Assembly: GCA_019634165.1 (NCBI GenBank)
Contig: JAHQVT010000011.1
Coordinates: forward strand, 1 to 64,000
Direction of reading: 5' to 3'
DNA length: 64,000 nt
DNA from: Rhodospirillales bacterium
Lineage (GTDB): Bacteria > Pseudomonadota > Alphaproteobacteria > Rhodospirillales > Thalassospiraceae
A model generated the notes under the pieces. That model searched no databases, was not told the origin of the DNA, and was given only the letters and a program-made list of their open reading frames with translations. Positions 1 to 9,087 of the stretch are shown here, piece by piece. Made by a program: the position numbers and the translations under genes. How positions within the stretch are numbered: position 1 is the stretch's first letter; each line of letters starts with the position of its first letter.

Positions 1-2
1 AA

Positions 3-359
3 CCAAAGAACAGGGTGCTGATCCATTCTGATCAGGGCTCCCAATATACCAGCATCGACTGGGCCGCTTTCCTTCGACAGCACAATCTGGAACATAGTAT
101 GAGCCGCCGCGGGAACTGTCATGACAATGCTGTTGCCGAAAGTTTCTTCAACTTGCTTAAACGCGAACGCATCCGCCGCAGGGTCTATAAATCACGGGAT
201 GTTGTCACCCGTCGAATTCGAAAGACGACAAATCTGATCAAACCGGGTGTCTACAATTCCAGGGGCTATTCACTCTTTGCATGTCGTTGTTACCTCTTAT
301 CCGTAAATGGCTACATATTGCTGTCGAGAAAGATAAACTCGGCACTGAAGAGAGTATAA
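3..359 (+). pseudogene. IS3-family transposase (OrfB, DDE/rve domain), truncated at both ends
   Basis: The frame is open from the left edge and reads the C-terminal part of an IS3-type OrfB integrase, with the typical HSDQGSQYTS stretch (second catalytic Asp region) and the SRRGNCHDNAVAESFF stretch that carries the third catalytic Glu. Family similarity stops near base 200 (after the KRERIRRR region). The remaining residues to the stop at 359 do not look like an IS3 C-terminus, which normally continues through the YNPKRRH region. The copy is therefore a 3'-truncated remnant. The 5' part lies outside the window. No right terminal inverted repeat was found beside it. Confidence 0.8.
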
Positions 360-675
360 CCGCGCATTGTTCGGGGTTATCGTAACCTAATTATAACTAC
401 ATCAATTAATGCAAAAGAAACTGCCGCATTGCAGAATAGACACAAATACTTCAGAGCAAGATTGATGGTGTCTCTTGAGCAATCGAAGCTTTGTAAAACC
501 GACATGAAACTCTAGAATTTTTCTGCGATTCTCAAAAGAGGTACGTCGGTTAAATATTTGAGATTAAAAGATTTTATCGGTCACGCAAAAATTGTGATTT
601 AATATGTCATATGCATTGAGCTTTATATGTCATCAAATGACTGATTTCCGACGTTACGGTCGATTTTGAATCTAA

Positions 676-718
676 TTTTATGAGTCACTTCACACATTTG
701 GTGAATTGACTCATAAAA
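676..718. repeat. Inverted repeat TTTTATGAGTC / GACTCATAAAA
   Basis: The arms at 676-686 and 708-718 are perfect 11-base inverted copies. A second inner pair, TTCAC (689-693) and GTGAA (701-705), pairs around a seven-base loop. The element could fold into a long hairpin. A further half-copy, TGACGCATAAA, follows at 728-738. It may be the terminus of a lost insertion sequence. No T-tract makes a terminator role obvious. Confidence 0.6.
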
Positions 719-761
719 CTGGAAACGTGACGCATAAAGTTAGAACGGGCAGATATCCAAT

Positions 762-802
762 GACAGAGTAAGCTTGCGCAAATGCGATGAGCTTACTCTG
801 TC
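762..802. repeat. 13-base perfect inverted repeat downstream of the luxR-type gene
   Basis: GACAGAGTAAGCT (762-774) is matched exactly by AGCTTACTCTGTC (790-802) around a 15-base loop. It lies about 130 bases beyond the stop of the minus-strand regulator. It could be a transcript-end hairpin, but no U-tract follows on either strand. A mobile-element end is equally possible. Confidence 0.55.
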
Positions 803-935
803 GTGTTTGTTCATAGAAAGTGGTTTGGATTTTCGAGAGCGCTAAGATATTGGTGCTCTCGTTTCTTTTGGGCTGTGTACTGATCGTCGATTGCACCGCG
901 AGAGGGTGTAACGGGCAATTTCCCCTTTTGTTTGA

Positions 936-1736
936 TCAAGGTCCCTGCATGACAAGCAAGGGCATAAAACAAGAGAAAAGCTCGGCCTGAGACGAGATGT
1001 TGCACTTGCGATAGAGCTGTTTTCGGATGACCTTGACCGTCTGAAAACTGATACCAAGCTTTAAGCCAATTGAAACCGAAGAATGCCCGCGCAAAATCAA
1101 AATGGCGATCTCCGCCTGACGTCGGCTGAGCTTAACCTTTAACTCATGTTGCCCGGCTTCAATCAATCTGCTGGTCAGATCTGCCTCGGAATAGGTGCCG
1201 CCGCTTTTGAGTTCATGCCATTGTTGTTCAATCAGACTACAGACAATCGGGGACATCATGTGTGCGAAATGTACATCACGGCTGGAAAATTTGCGGCCCG
1301 ATGAAGCATCTCTGCCAAGGCAGACATGCACCGAAACACCTTCCGAAGGATACGCAATATAGGCTATTTCGTCGACCAAAGTCGTGCGCTGGTAATATGT
1401 GGCAAAATACTCGTTTCGTTGAAATTGGTCCGGCGCAATATCTTTCAGTCTGTAAAGTCCGGACGGCGCGCTTTCAACATGCAGGGCGTGGAAGGGATCA
1501 AGCAAATAAATCCCGGATATATAGTCACTATCTAACTTTTCATGGACGTGTTTTTCGACCGCATGTGCAAACAGCACCTCTGGCGATCGGTCCTGAAAAT
1601 AGGCAAGCATTGTCGTGTTATCGATTTGATAGCACCTGCTAAGCCACTGAAACAACTTACCCTCAAACTTATCGCCGCCGAGTGTTGCGATCGTTTCACC
1701 GAGGAGTTTCTCTGCGGAATTCGGAAGATCCACCAC
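936..1736 (-). CDS. LuxR-family (FixJ-type HTH) transcriptional regulator
   Basis: A 266-residue cytoplasmic DNA-binding regulator. The C-terminal 60 residues (about 195-255) form a GerE/LuxR helix-turn-helix, reading KLSRRQAEIAILILRGHSS through GISFQTVKVIRKQLYRK. The N-terminal 190 residues carry no receiver-domain Asp motif that I can see and are probably a ligand-sensing domain of unknown type. The start is a GTG: an excellent AAGGAGG (1746-1740) lies 3 bases before GTG 1736 and 6 bases before GTG 1733, so 1733 is a good alternative. The gene is divergent from the polyamine-type operon and is probably its regulator. A 14-base palindrome at 1748-1761 abuts its Shine-Dalgarno sequence. Confidence 0.85.
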   Translation of the reverse strand: MVDLPNSAEKLLGETIATLGGDKFEGKLFQWLSRCYQIDNTTMLAYFQDRSPEVLFAHAVEKHVHEKLDSDYISGIYLLDPFHALHVESAPSGLYRLKDIAPDQFQRNEYFATYYQRTTLVDEIAYIAYPSEGVSVHVCLGRDASSGRKFSSRDVHFAHMMSPIVCSLIEQQWHELKSGGTYSEADLTSRLIEAGQHELKVKLSRRQAEIAILILRGHSSVSIGLKLGISFQTVKVIRKQLYRKCNISSQAELFSCFMPLLVMQGP

Positions 1737-1747
1737 ATACCTCCTTA

Positions 1748-1761
1748 GGGGTATATACCCC
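1748..1761. promoter_or_regulatory. Perfect palindrome GGGGTATATACCCC, candidate operator
   Basis: A perfect 14-base palindrome in the 85-base gap between the divergent luxR-type gene and potA-like gene. It directly abuts the AAGGAGG of the regulator, so binding there could block the regulator's own translation or transcription start. A related half-site, GGGGTATCACC, lies at 1800-1810, just before the Shine-Dalgarno of the transporter operon. The assignment as operator is inferred from position and symmetry. Confidence 0.55.
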
Positions 1762-1821
1762 CTTATATAGATGGTTTTACCTTTAAGCCGATCAAATGAG
1801 GGGTATCACCAAGAGGTGTGT

Positions 1822-2895
1822 ATGGCTAGTCCGGAAATTGCAGTATCGATTGATCAGGTTGTTAAGCGCTATGGCGGCTTCACTGCCCTGCACGGTGTAT
1901 CGATTGATATTCGTGAGCGTGAATTCTTCACCTTGCTTGGGCCGTCCGGATGCGGAAAGACCACTTTGTTGCGCGCCATCGCCGGGTTTGAGGATGTTAA
2001 CGAAGGTCGCCTTCTTCTGAAGGGGGTCGATATCACAAATCTTCCGCCGCATAAGCGTCCTGTTAATACGGTTTTCCAGCAATATGCGCTTTTCCCGCAT
2101 ATGACAGTGTTTGAAAATGTAATGTTCGGTCTGCTCCGGAAAAATTGGATCCAATCCGAGGCGCAAAGACGGGTGCAGGATGTTCTGGAAATGGTCCAGC
2201 TTTCTGATTTTGCATCGCGCAAGCCTGCTCAGCTTTCGGGTGGACAACAGCAAAGGGTTGCACTGGCCCGCGCACTGGCCCCGCGTCCGCAGGTCTTGTT
2301 GCTTGATGAGCCTTTATCCGCACTTGATCTAAAATTGCGCCAGGCTGTACGCAGCGAACTAAAGGCGTTGCAACGTGAGACCGGTATTGCATTCATCTTC
2401 GTGACCCATGATCAGGAAGAAGCGTTAACCATGTCTGATCGTGTCTGTGTGATGTCCAATGGGCGAGTACAGCAGATCGGTTCCCCCAAGGATGTTTACG
2501 AAGCACCGGTCAATCGATTTGTGGCCGACTTCGTTGGTGAAACAAATCTTCTTGAAGTAACGGTCAATAAAATCAAAGACGGCTTGGCTTCGGTGGCCTT
2601 ACCGGGTGGGAATGCTTTTGAGTGCCCTGCGGCTGCGGTTGTTGATCCGGGTGTCGGTCATCTATCGGTGCGGCCTGAACGGATAAAAGTAACAGCGGAC
2701 GGACAAGGCGATCTGGACGCGGTTGTTACAGGTCACACCTATCTTGGTACGGACATCCAGCTTCTTGTGCGTCTGGCCGATGACGAAGTCATGTCGGTGC
2801 GGCTGCAAAATTCGCAAACGACCGAAATTCCTGAACAGGGTGCCGCCGTCGGACTTGTGTTGGAGGCAGGTGCCGCGCGCCTGTTGGCAGACTGA
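1822..2895 (+). CDS. potA: Polyamine-type ABC transporter ATP-binding subunit (PotA/PotG family)
   Basis: A 357-residue ATPase that powers uptake of a polyamine or related amine through the membrane pair encoded next. Walker A is GPSGCGKTT near residue 42, the ABC signature is LSGGQQQRVALARAL, Walker B is VLLLDEPLSALD, and the switch His lies in FVTHDQEEA. The C-terminal 110 residues form the TOBE domain typical of PotA-like ATPases. The ATG at 1822 follows AAGAGG; an upstream in-frame ATG (1771) lacks a ribosome site and would overlap the operator region. It is the first gene of an 11-gene operon and its stop overlaps the next ATG by one base. Confidence 0.9.
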   Translation: MASPEIAVSIDQVVKRYGGFTALHGVSIDIREREFFTLLGPSGCGKTTLLRAIAGFEDVNEGRLLLKGVDITNLPPHKRPVNTVFQQYALFPHMTVFENVMFGLLRKNWIQSEAQRRVQDVLEMVQLSDFASRKPAQLSGGQQQRVALARALAPRPQVLLLDEPLSALDLKLRQAVRSELKALQRETGIAFIFVTHDQEEALTMSDRVCVMSNGRVQQIGSPKDVYEAPVNRFVADFVGETNLLEVTVNKIKDGLASVALPGGNAFECPAAAVVDPGVGHLSVRPERIKVTADGQGDLDAVVTGHTYLGTDIQLLVRLADDEVMSVRLQNSQTTEIPEQGAAVGLVLEAGAARLLAD

Positions 2896-3818
2896 TGGCC
2901 GCCGGTGCGCCGATGGGTGCTGGGACAACGTCCGATATCTACAAGGGTGATGCCGCACGATTGATGATGCCCACATGGTTGATCATCGGCATTTTCTTGC
3001 TCGCACCCGTGATCATGATGGGGGTTTATTCCTTCCTGACGAAAGAGTTCCGTGGCGGCGTGGTCTGGGAATTTTCGTTTGCGGCCTATGATCAGTTCTT
3101 CTTTGATCGTGGGTTGTTTGGTGACGATCCTCCGACCCTTGAATGGACGTATATCGGTATCTTTTGGCGATCAATCTGGCAGGCAGGTCTGGCGACGATC
3201 ATGTGTTTGCTGATCGGTTTTCCAACGGCATGGTTCATTGCCACCCGCGATCCGAAATCGCGGTCAATTTGGCTGTTTCTTATAACCATCCCTTATTGGG
3301 TCAATTTGTTGATCCGGACTGTCTCGATGAAATTTCTCATTCGTGACACGGGGCCGCTCAATGAGTTTCTTCTCGCAGCAGGGGTGATTGATACACCGCT
3401 TGGCCTGATCAATACCGACTTTGCTGTTCAGCTAGGGCTTTTCTATTCCTATCTGCCGTTCATGGTCTTGCCGATTTATGCCGCTGTAGAACGGTATGAT
3501 TTTGCGCTGTCCGAAGCGGCTTCTGATCTTTATGCCGGGACTTGGACTATCCTTCGGCTGGTCATTTTTCCTGTTGTGAAGCCGGGCATCATAGCCGGTT
3601 GTATTCTGGTTTTTGTGCCATCGCTTGGGGCCTTTCTGGCCCCGGACCTTCTGGGCGGTGCAAAAACATTCATGATCGGTTCGTTAATCGAAGAACAGTT
3701 TAAGGGGAGTGCTGGCAACTGGCCCTTTGGTGCCGCGGCAGCGATGATTCTTCTGACCCTGGTTCTGGTCATTCTTCTGATTTATGCCCGTGCACAAAAC
3801 AAGGTGGAGGACCGGTAA
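2895..3818 (+). CDS. potB: Polyamine-type ABC transporter permease (PotB/PotH family)
   Basis: A 307-residue inner-membrane permease with about six hydrophobic helices, starting near residue 25 ([20 protein letters not shown]). The coupling loop is [20 protein letters not shown], the EAA motif that contacts the ATPase. It begins in a TGATG overlap with the ATPase gene and ends in a TAATG overlap with the second permease, so the three are translationally coupled. The family carries spermidine, putrescine and similar amines. Substrate is inferred from the operon only. Confidence 0.9.
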   Translation: MAAGAPMGAGTTSDIYKGDAARLMMPTWLIIGIFLLAPVIMMGVYSFLTKEFRGGVVWEFSFAAYDQFFFDRGLFGDDPPTLEWTYIGIFWRSIWQAGLATIMCLLIGFPTAWFIATRDPKSRSIWLFLITIPYWVNLLIRTVSMKFLIRDTGPLNEFLLAAGVIDTPLGLINTDFAVQLGLFYSYLPFMVLPIYAAVERYDFALSEAASDLYAGTWTILRLVIFPVVKPGIIAGCILVFVPSLGAFLAPDLLGGAKTFMIGSLIEEQFKGSAGNWPFGAAAAMILLTLVLVILLIYARAQNKVEDR

Positions 3819-4630
3819 TGGCAGCCAAGATCGACCTTCGCCGGTTTCCCGGATTTCTCGGCATCACACTGATCTGTCTTGTGGTTCTTTACGCGCCCTT
3901 GATCATTGTCGCGGTCTATTCTTTTAATGACTCAACATCAATCACCAACTGGGGTGGCGCTACGCTGAACTGGTATGTTGATGTTTTCACCGGCCCCGAA
4001 TCACCGAAATTTCAACAGGCAGCGCTTAATTCATTGATTATTGCCGTCTGCGCTGCTGGTGCAGCAACCTGTATCGCAACAGCCGCAGCTGTGGCCATGA
4101 CGCGTGCCGGGCGTTTTCGCGGTAAGACACTTAGTTTTGCGCTGATCAATCTTCCCTTAATGGTGCCCGAAGTGGTGACCGCGGTGGCAAGTCTCGTATT
4201 TTTCTCTGCCATCGGTTTTACTAATGGTCTGTTCACCATTCTGATCGCCCATACAGTGTTTTGCATCCCATTTGCGTATCTGCCGATTTCCGCACGCATG
4301 CAGAGCATTTCCGATGTGTATGAACAAGCGGCCATGGACCTTTATGCCACACCGCGTGAAGCCTTCACCAAAGTTCTCCTTCCTTTGATGATGCCAGGAA
4401 TCCTGTCGGGTTCGCTTCTGGCTTTCATCATTTCCCTTGATGACTTTCTGATCACTAACTTTGTCAAGGGCGCGGGCGTTGAGACCCTGCCAACAGCAAT
4501 TTTCGGCGCAGTCAAACAGGGAATCAAACCCAACATTATGGCGATTTCGACGCTCATGCTTGGGGTGTCAATTGTCTTCGTAACCCTCTCTTGGCTTGTC
4601 GGCCGGGTGGGGCAAAACAAACAAAAATAG
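3818..4630 (+). CDS. potC: Polyamine-type ABC transporter permease (PotC/PotI family)
   Basis: A 270-residue inner-membrane partner of the preceding permease. The first helix (about residues 10-32) is followed by the conserved NDS...WYVDVFTG periplasmic segment seen in PotC proteins. The EAA loop reads [20 protein letters not shown] and is followed by a [13 protein letters not shown] stretch typical of the family. The length matches PotC (about 260-280). Thirty bases separate it from the binding-protein gene, with a GGAG ribosome site in the gap. Confidence 0.9.
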   Translation: MAAKIDLRRFPGFLGITLICLVVLYAPLIIVAVYSFNDSTSITNWGGATLNWYVDVFTGPESPKFQQAALNSLIIAVCAAGAATCIATAAAVAMTRAGRFRGKTLSFALINLPLMVPEVVTAVASLVFFSAIGFTNGLFTILIAHTVFCIPFAYLPISARMQSISDVYEQAAMDLYATPREAFTKVLLPLMMPGILSGSLLAFIISLDDFLITNFVKGAGVETLPTAIFGAVKQGIKPNIMAISTLMLGVSIVFVTLSWLVGRVGQNKQK

Positions 4631-4660
4631 CCAAAAACATTTAACAGAGTGGAGTTCGAA

Positions 4661-5689
4661 ATGAAGAAACTACTTGCTTCGACTGCCCTGATATTTGTCG
4701 GTCTGACCGGCGCCGCACAAGCGGAAGGCAAATTGTCAATCTATCACTGGTTTGAGTATATCCCTCAGGAACTGCTCGACAAGTTTTCCCAAGAATATGA
4801 CGTCGAAGTCACTATGGACACCTTCGACAGCAACGAAGCCCTGTTGGCCTCGCTTAAGGCAGGCAAACTGGGAAGCTATGATGTTGCCGTTCCGGGCGAC
4901 TATATGGTCAAGATCATGAAGGACGAAGGCATGCTCGATACCTTCGCGCCATCTGATCTTTCCAACTTCAACAATATTGAAGAAAAATGGCTTGATGTCG
5001 GCTTCGATCCGGGTCGCGGTAGTTCCATTCCATATCAGTGGGGATCGACATCCTTTGCGGTCAACAAAGACGTCTATAGCGGCAAACCCGACAGCTTGGC
5101 GTTGATTTTTGATCCGCCTGCCGAACTCAAGGGCAAGATCAATGTGCTGGATACTGCCGGTGAAACATTGACGCTTGCCTCGCTTTATCTCGGGATTCCC
5201 CAGTGCACAAGTGATCGGGAACAATTGAAGGAACTCAACGCTCTTGTTCAGAAAGCCAAAGCTGATTGGGCATCCTTCGGTTCTGACGTTGCAAAAGACG
5301 TATTGGTATCGGGTGATGCCGCTGCCGGTATGATTTGGTCGGGCTTTTCGGCCAAGGCCAGACAGGAAGGTGCGAATATCGAATATGTCTTCCCGAAAGA
5401 AGGCATGATCGTCTGGATGGATAATGTGGTGCTGCTCAAAGATGCACCTAACCGCGAAAATGCGCTGAAATTCATGAACTTCCTGCTTGAACCGGAAAAT
5501 GCTGCTGCGGTTACCAACTACGCTCAATACAGTGCAGGGGTAAAAGGTGTTCAGGAATTCTTGGCACCAGAAGTAGCCAATTCCCCAGAATCCAATCCAC
5601 CCGCAGATGTGAAGGCCGAATTCGTTCAGGCCTGCACCGAAGATGTGCAGGTTCTTTACGATGCTGTCTGGACCAATCTGAAGAAATAG
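4661..5689 (+). CDS. potD: Periplasmic polyamine-type binding protein (PotD/PotF family)
   Basis: A 342-residue secreted binding protein that delivers substrate to the permease pair. The signal peptide ends at AQA (residue 21), and the mature protein opens with the family-typical GKLSIYHWFEYIPQELLDKF. The SNEALLASLKAG stretch and the DVAVPGDYMVKIM stretch match the PotD/PotF fold. The ATG at 4661 is preferred over an upstream GTG (4649) because GGAG lies seven bases before it and it gives an intact signal peptide. Which amine it binds cannot be read from sequence alone. Confidence 0.9.
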   Translation: MKKLLASTALIFVGLTGAAQAEGKLSIYHWFEYIPQELLDKFSQEYDVEVTMDTFDSNEALLASLKAGKLGSYDVAVPGDYMVKIMKDEGMLDTFAPSDLSNFNNIEEKWLDVGFDPGRGSSIPYQWGSTSFAVNKDVYSGKPDSLALIFDPPAELKGKINVLDTAGETLTLASLYLGIPQCTSDREQLKELNALVQKAKADWASFGSDVAKDVLVSGDAAAGMIWSGFSAKARQEGANIEYVFPKEGMIVWMDNVVLLKDAPNRENALKFMNFLLEPENAAAVTNYAQYSAGVKGVQEFLAPEVANSPESNPPADVKAEFVQACTEDVQVLYDAVWTNLKK

Positions 5690-5708
5690 GGTGAGGGATA
5701 TCACGGCC

Positions 5709-6485
5709 ATGAAACTGGCGATTTATCAAGGACCGCCAATTCGCGGGCAAATCGAGACGGGTTTTGAGCGTCTTGAAACTCAGCTTTGTGCAGCCGCCAT
5801 TGCGGGTGCCAAAATGGTCGTGTTTCCCGAACTTTTTCTACCGGGCTATAACCGCCCGGATCTTCACCAAACGCTTGCCCAGCCGATAAACGGGCAGTGG
5901 ACGGACCGGTTTGCCGATTTGGCACGTAAAACCGGTTGTGGTCTCTGCCTTGGCTGGGCGGAGCGTGACGGCGATAAGGTCTATAACAGCGCATCCGTCT
6001 TTGATGAAACAGGCGAGTTGCTTGGTCACTATCGCAAAATTCAGCTCTTTGGCGAGATGGAAAAGGCCAGTTTCGAACCCGGGGACCGCTATCTGGTTTT
6101 CACACTGGCAGGCCAGAAAGCCGCACTTTTGATCTGCTACGATATCGAGTTCCCCCAACATTGCAGGGCTCTTGCCGATCAGGGTGTTTCCCTTGTCCTT
6201 GTGCCAACAGCCAACCCGCTTGGTTTTGAGCATGTTTCAAACACATTTGTTCCCGCACGGGCAGCCGAAACCGGCATGACGATCGCGTATGCAAACTATT
6301 GCGGTTCTGAAAACGATCTGCGGTTCGCCGGACTTTCAGTGATCGCAGGGCCAGACGCCCAAATCCTTGCCGCAGCAGGTCGGGGCGAAGCTTTGTTGAT
6401 TGCTGATCTTGATGTCGCAAAGCATGTCGAACCGGACATTATGTCCATGCAAAGTAAAGATTTTCGGGAGGTAACGACCCAATGA
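5709..6485 (+). CDS. Nitrilase-superfamily carbon-nitrogen hydrolase (amidase)
   Basis: A 258-residue cytoplasmic amidase of the nitrilase fold. The Glu-Lys-Cys triad is visible: E41 in VVFPELFLPGYN, K110 in YRKIQLFGE, and C143 in LLICYDIEFP. Enzymes of this size hydrolyse amides, carbamoylamines (AguB type) or omega-amides. In an operon with an amine importer and an aminotransferase, release of ammonia from an amide or carbamoyl intermediate is plausible but is an inference. The ATG at 5709 follows GAGGG; an upstream GTG (5691) is less likely. The stop overlaps the aminotransferase ATG by four bases. Confidence 0.85.
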   Translation: MKLAIYQGPPIRGQIETGFERLETQLCAAAIAGAKMVVFPELFLPGYNRPDLHQTLAQPINGQWTDRFADLARKTGCGLCLGWAERDGDKVYNSASVFDETGELLGHYRKIQLFGEMEKASFEPGDRYLVFTLAGQKAALLICYDIEFPQHCRALADQGVSLVLVPTANPLGFEHVSNTFVPARAAETGMTIAYANYCGSENDLRFAGLSVIAGPDAQILAAAGRGEALLIADLDVAKHVEPDIMSMQSKDFREVTTQ

Positions 6486-7846
6486 ACACTTTAAAAAAAC
6501 TCACAACAGATGAGATTCTTACCGCAGACACCCATCTAATTCAGTCTTTTGCCGATCTCGATCATCTTAAACAGAATGGCGCTCGAACCGTGATCGTCGG
6601 GGCAGAAGGCGCCATGGTGCGCGACAGCGAAGGCAACGAACTGATCGATGGCATCGGCGGTTTATGGTGTGTCAATGTTGGCCACGGGCGTAAGGAAATT
6701 ATCGATGCGATCAGTCAACAGCTGACCGAGCTTGATTTCTATTCGACCTTTTATAATTTCACTCACCCGGTCGCGGCCGCTCTGGCCGAAAAGATTGCTG
6801 CGTTGGCACCGGGCCACCTTAATGCGGTGTATTTCGGCAATTCTGGTTCGGTTGCCAATGACAGTGCCATCCGCATTTTACACTACTACAACAACCGTCT
6901 TGGACGCCGGAAAAAGAAGAAAATACTAAGCCGGATAGGCGCTTATCACGGGTCGACACATCTTGCGATGGCTATGACCACACCGGCATATTCCGAAGGC
7001 TGGGATACCGCAGAAGGTCTGGTGCATCATCTAAAAAGCCCTCATTACTGGCGCGAGGGCGACGGCATGAGCGAAGCAGAGTTTTGCGATGTGCTGGTGG
7101 ATGATCTGAAAACGACCGTCGAACGTCTTGGATCGGAAAACATCGCGGCTTTCATCGCGGAACCCATTCAAGGTGCCGGCGGTGTTGTCATGGCTCCGGA
7201 TGGTTATCATGCGCGTATGGCCGCACTCTGTGCGGATTACGACATCAAATATATTGCGGACGAAGTTGTCACGGCATTCGGGCGTCTGGGACACTTTTTC
7301 GCATCACAAGATGTTTTCGGACATACACCAGATATCATCACGACGGCCAAGGGATTGACCTCAGGCTATCAGCCCCTGTCGGCAACGATTGTCTCAGATG
7401 AAATCCACGAAGTGATTTCAAGGCCGGGCGGCATGTTCCTTCATGGCATGACCTATTCTGGGCATCCAGCAGCAGCGGCTGCCGGTCTGGCAAACATTGC
7501 CATCATGGAACAGGAACAGATCCCCAAACGGGTACGCACAACGGGTAAACTGTTTGAAAAGACCATGCACAGCCTTGCAGACAACGACATCGTTGGTGAA
7601 GTGCGCGGTAGCCATTTCATGATGGGTGTTGAGTTTGTGAAGGATAAGGAAACCAAGCTTGGCTTCGCACCAGAAGATGCCATCGGGCTGAAACTGGCAC
7701 GTGCAGCACAAAAACGTGGCCTTATCGCCCGTCCGCTTGGCAATATCCTTATTCTGTCGCCGACACTTGTCATGACCGATGAACAGATTGCGACGATCGG
7801 AGAGATCCTGCAGGACAGCATCGCGGAAGTTTCAGCAGCTCTCTAG
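6482..7846 (+). CDS. Class III PLP-dependent aminotransferase (putrescine/omega-amine type)
   Basis: A 454-residue fold-type I aminotransferase. The PLP lysine is K290 in TTAKGLTSGYQPLSA, and the pocket motifs YFGNSGSVANDSA, AYHGST and ADEVVTAFGRLG are all present. The domain order and length resemble SpuC-type putrescine:pyruvate and beta-alanine/omega-amino acid transaminases. It would turn a terminal amine into an aldehyde, which the aldehyde dehydrogenase at the end of the operon could oxidise. It overlaps the amidase gene by four bases, suggesting coupled synthesis. Confidence 0.9.
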   Translation: MNTLKKLTTDEILTADTHLIQSFADLDHLKQNGARTVIVGAEGAMVRDSEGNELIDGIGGLWCVNVGHGRKEIIDAISQQLTELDFYSTFYNFTHPVAAALAEKIAALAPGHLNAVYFGNSGSVANDSAIRILHYYNNRLGRRKKKKILSRIGAYHGSTHLAMAMTTPAYSEGWDTAEGLVHHLKSPHYWREGDGMSEAEFCDVLVDDLKTTVERLGSENIAAFIAEPIQGAGGVVMAPDGYHARMAALCADYDIKYIADEVVTAFGRLGHFFASQDVFGHTPDIITTAKGLTSGYQPLSATIVSDEIHEVISRPGGMFLHGMTYSGHPAAAAAGLANIAIMEQEQIPKRVRTTGKLFEKTMHSLADNDIVGEVRGSHFMMGVEFVKDKETKLGFAPEDAIGLKLARAAQKRGLIARPLGNILILSPTLVMTDEQIATIGEILQDSIAEVSAAL

Positions 7847-7890
7847 TCCTACTACTTTAAGTCATCCATAGGTCGGAACAGAGGAACCAG

Positions 7891-9030
7891 ATGGTAAACG
7901 CGTTCGACTTTCTTGAGCAGCTGATTGCGTTCCCGTCCGTCAGTCGCAATGGTAATCGCGCGCTGATTGACTGGGTGCTTGATTCGCTGAAAAAACACGA
8001 AATCGACGCAACGCTTTATCCAAACCCATCCGGGGACCGGGCCAGTCTTTTTGCCTCAATCGGCGGAAATGGTCCAGGTGGCCTCGTTCTTTCCGGGCAT
8101 ACCGATGTGGTGCCTGTGGATGGGCAGAACTGGATGTCGGACCCGTTTAATCTGAGCGAAAAGGACGGGTGTTTGTATGGACGCGGTGCTGCCGACATGA
8201 AGGGGTTTGTTGCCTGCGCCCTAGAGGCGTTCATAAATGCAAAGGATCAGGTTTCCGGACCTGTCCATCTTGCTTTGTCCTATGACGAGGAAATTGGTTG
8301 TGTCGGTGTGCGCCCGATGCTCAATGATCTTAAAGAAAGTGGGTTGCGGCCTGACTGGGTTCTGGTTGGTGAACCGACATCAATGAAAATGGCAACCGGA
8401 CACAAAGGCAAGATTGCCGGGCGTGCAACTTGCTGCGGTTTTGCAACACATTCTGCACTTGCGCCTCAGGGCCTCAACGCCATTCATATGGCTGCAGACT
8501 TTCTTGATGATATTCGGGATTTGCAGATCGGACTGGAAAAAGACGGCCATCGGGATACGGCCTATGACATTCCCTATTCAACGGTACATGCCGGGGTGAT
8601 CCATGGTGGAACTGCACTTAATATCGTTCCCCAGACTTGTACTCTAGACTTTGAAATCAGGAACGTCTCGGCCGACAATCCAAACGATATTCTGGACCGC
8701 CTGATTGATGCCGCTCACAAGCAGGAAAAAGTCCTTCGCGATAGATTTCCGCAGGCTGCGATTGAGATCGACGTTTTGAATGACTACCCGGGCCTTGAAA
8801 CGTCATCCGATGCACGAGAACTCACCCGATTGAAAGCATTGGCAGACGGGTCCGGGGCGACAAAAGTTGCTTTCGGTACTGAGGGGGGATTATTCCGTGA
8901 CATATTTGATGTCCCGGTGGCTGTATGTGGTCCCGGAAGCATGGATCAAGGCCACAAGCCAGATGAATTCATTGCCCGCTCACAGATGGAAGCATGTCGC
9001 ACCATGCTGGCCCGGTTGCTTGGCCAATAA
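7891..9030 (+). CDS. M20 metallopeptidase, ArgE/acetylornithine deacetylase family
   Basis: A 379-residue di-zinc deacylase. Metal and catalytic motifs are SGHTDVVPV (His, Asp), GRGAADMKG (Asp), SYDEEIGCVG (Glu-Glu) and the C-terminal GPGSMDQGHKPDEF (His). It is annotated argE by family, but a second ArgE-like gene sits at 48734-49912 and this copy is embedded in an amine-catabolic operon. Removal of an N-acyl group from a catabolic intermediate is therefore at least as likely as arginine synthesis. GAGG six bases before the ATG supports the start. Gaps to the neighbours are 44 and 57 bases. Confidence 0.87.
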   Translation: MVNAFDFLEQLIAFPSVSRNGNRALIDWVLDSLKKHEIDATLYPNPSGDRASLFASIGGNGPGGLVLSGHTDVVPVDGQNWMSDPFNLSEKDGCLYGRGAADMKGFVACALEAFINAKDQVSGPVHLALSYDEEIGCVGVRPMLNDLKESGLRPDWVLVGEPTSMKMATGHKGKIAGRATCCGFATHSALAPQGLNAIHMAADFLDDIRDLQIGLEKDGHRDTAYDIPYSTVHAGVIHGGTALNIVPQTCTLDFEIRNVSADNPNDILDRLIDAAHKQEKVLRDRFPQAAIEIDVLNDYPGLETSSDARELTRLKALADGSGATKVAFGTEGGLFRDIFDVPVAVCGPGSMDQGHKPDEFIARSQMEACRTMLARLLGQ

Positions 9031-9087
9031 GGGAATTGGATCGCGGATTCCCGAACTATTTTATTCTCAAGATAAGGCACTTTTGAA

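Larger units (their letters stand above)
360..935. other. Gene-free, AT-rich scar with inverted repeats
   Basis: No credible gene is seen in these 576 bases. The stretch separates the transposase remnant from the luxR-type gene. It contains two large inverted repeats (676-718 and 762-802, listed separately) and the motif TGACKCATAAA three times: inverted at about 677-687, direct at 707-717 and at 728-738. Base composition is lower in G+C than the neighbouring operon, as expected for decayed mobile DNA. Confidence 0.6.

Noticed and set aside
4736..5710. 324-codon open frame on the minus strand opposite the PotD-like gene
   Set aside because: It lies fully antisense to a clear binding protein, has no recognisable domain, and its composition is that of a shadow frame.
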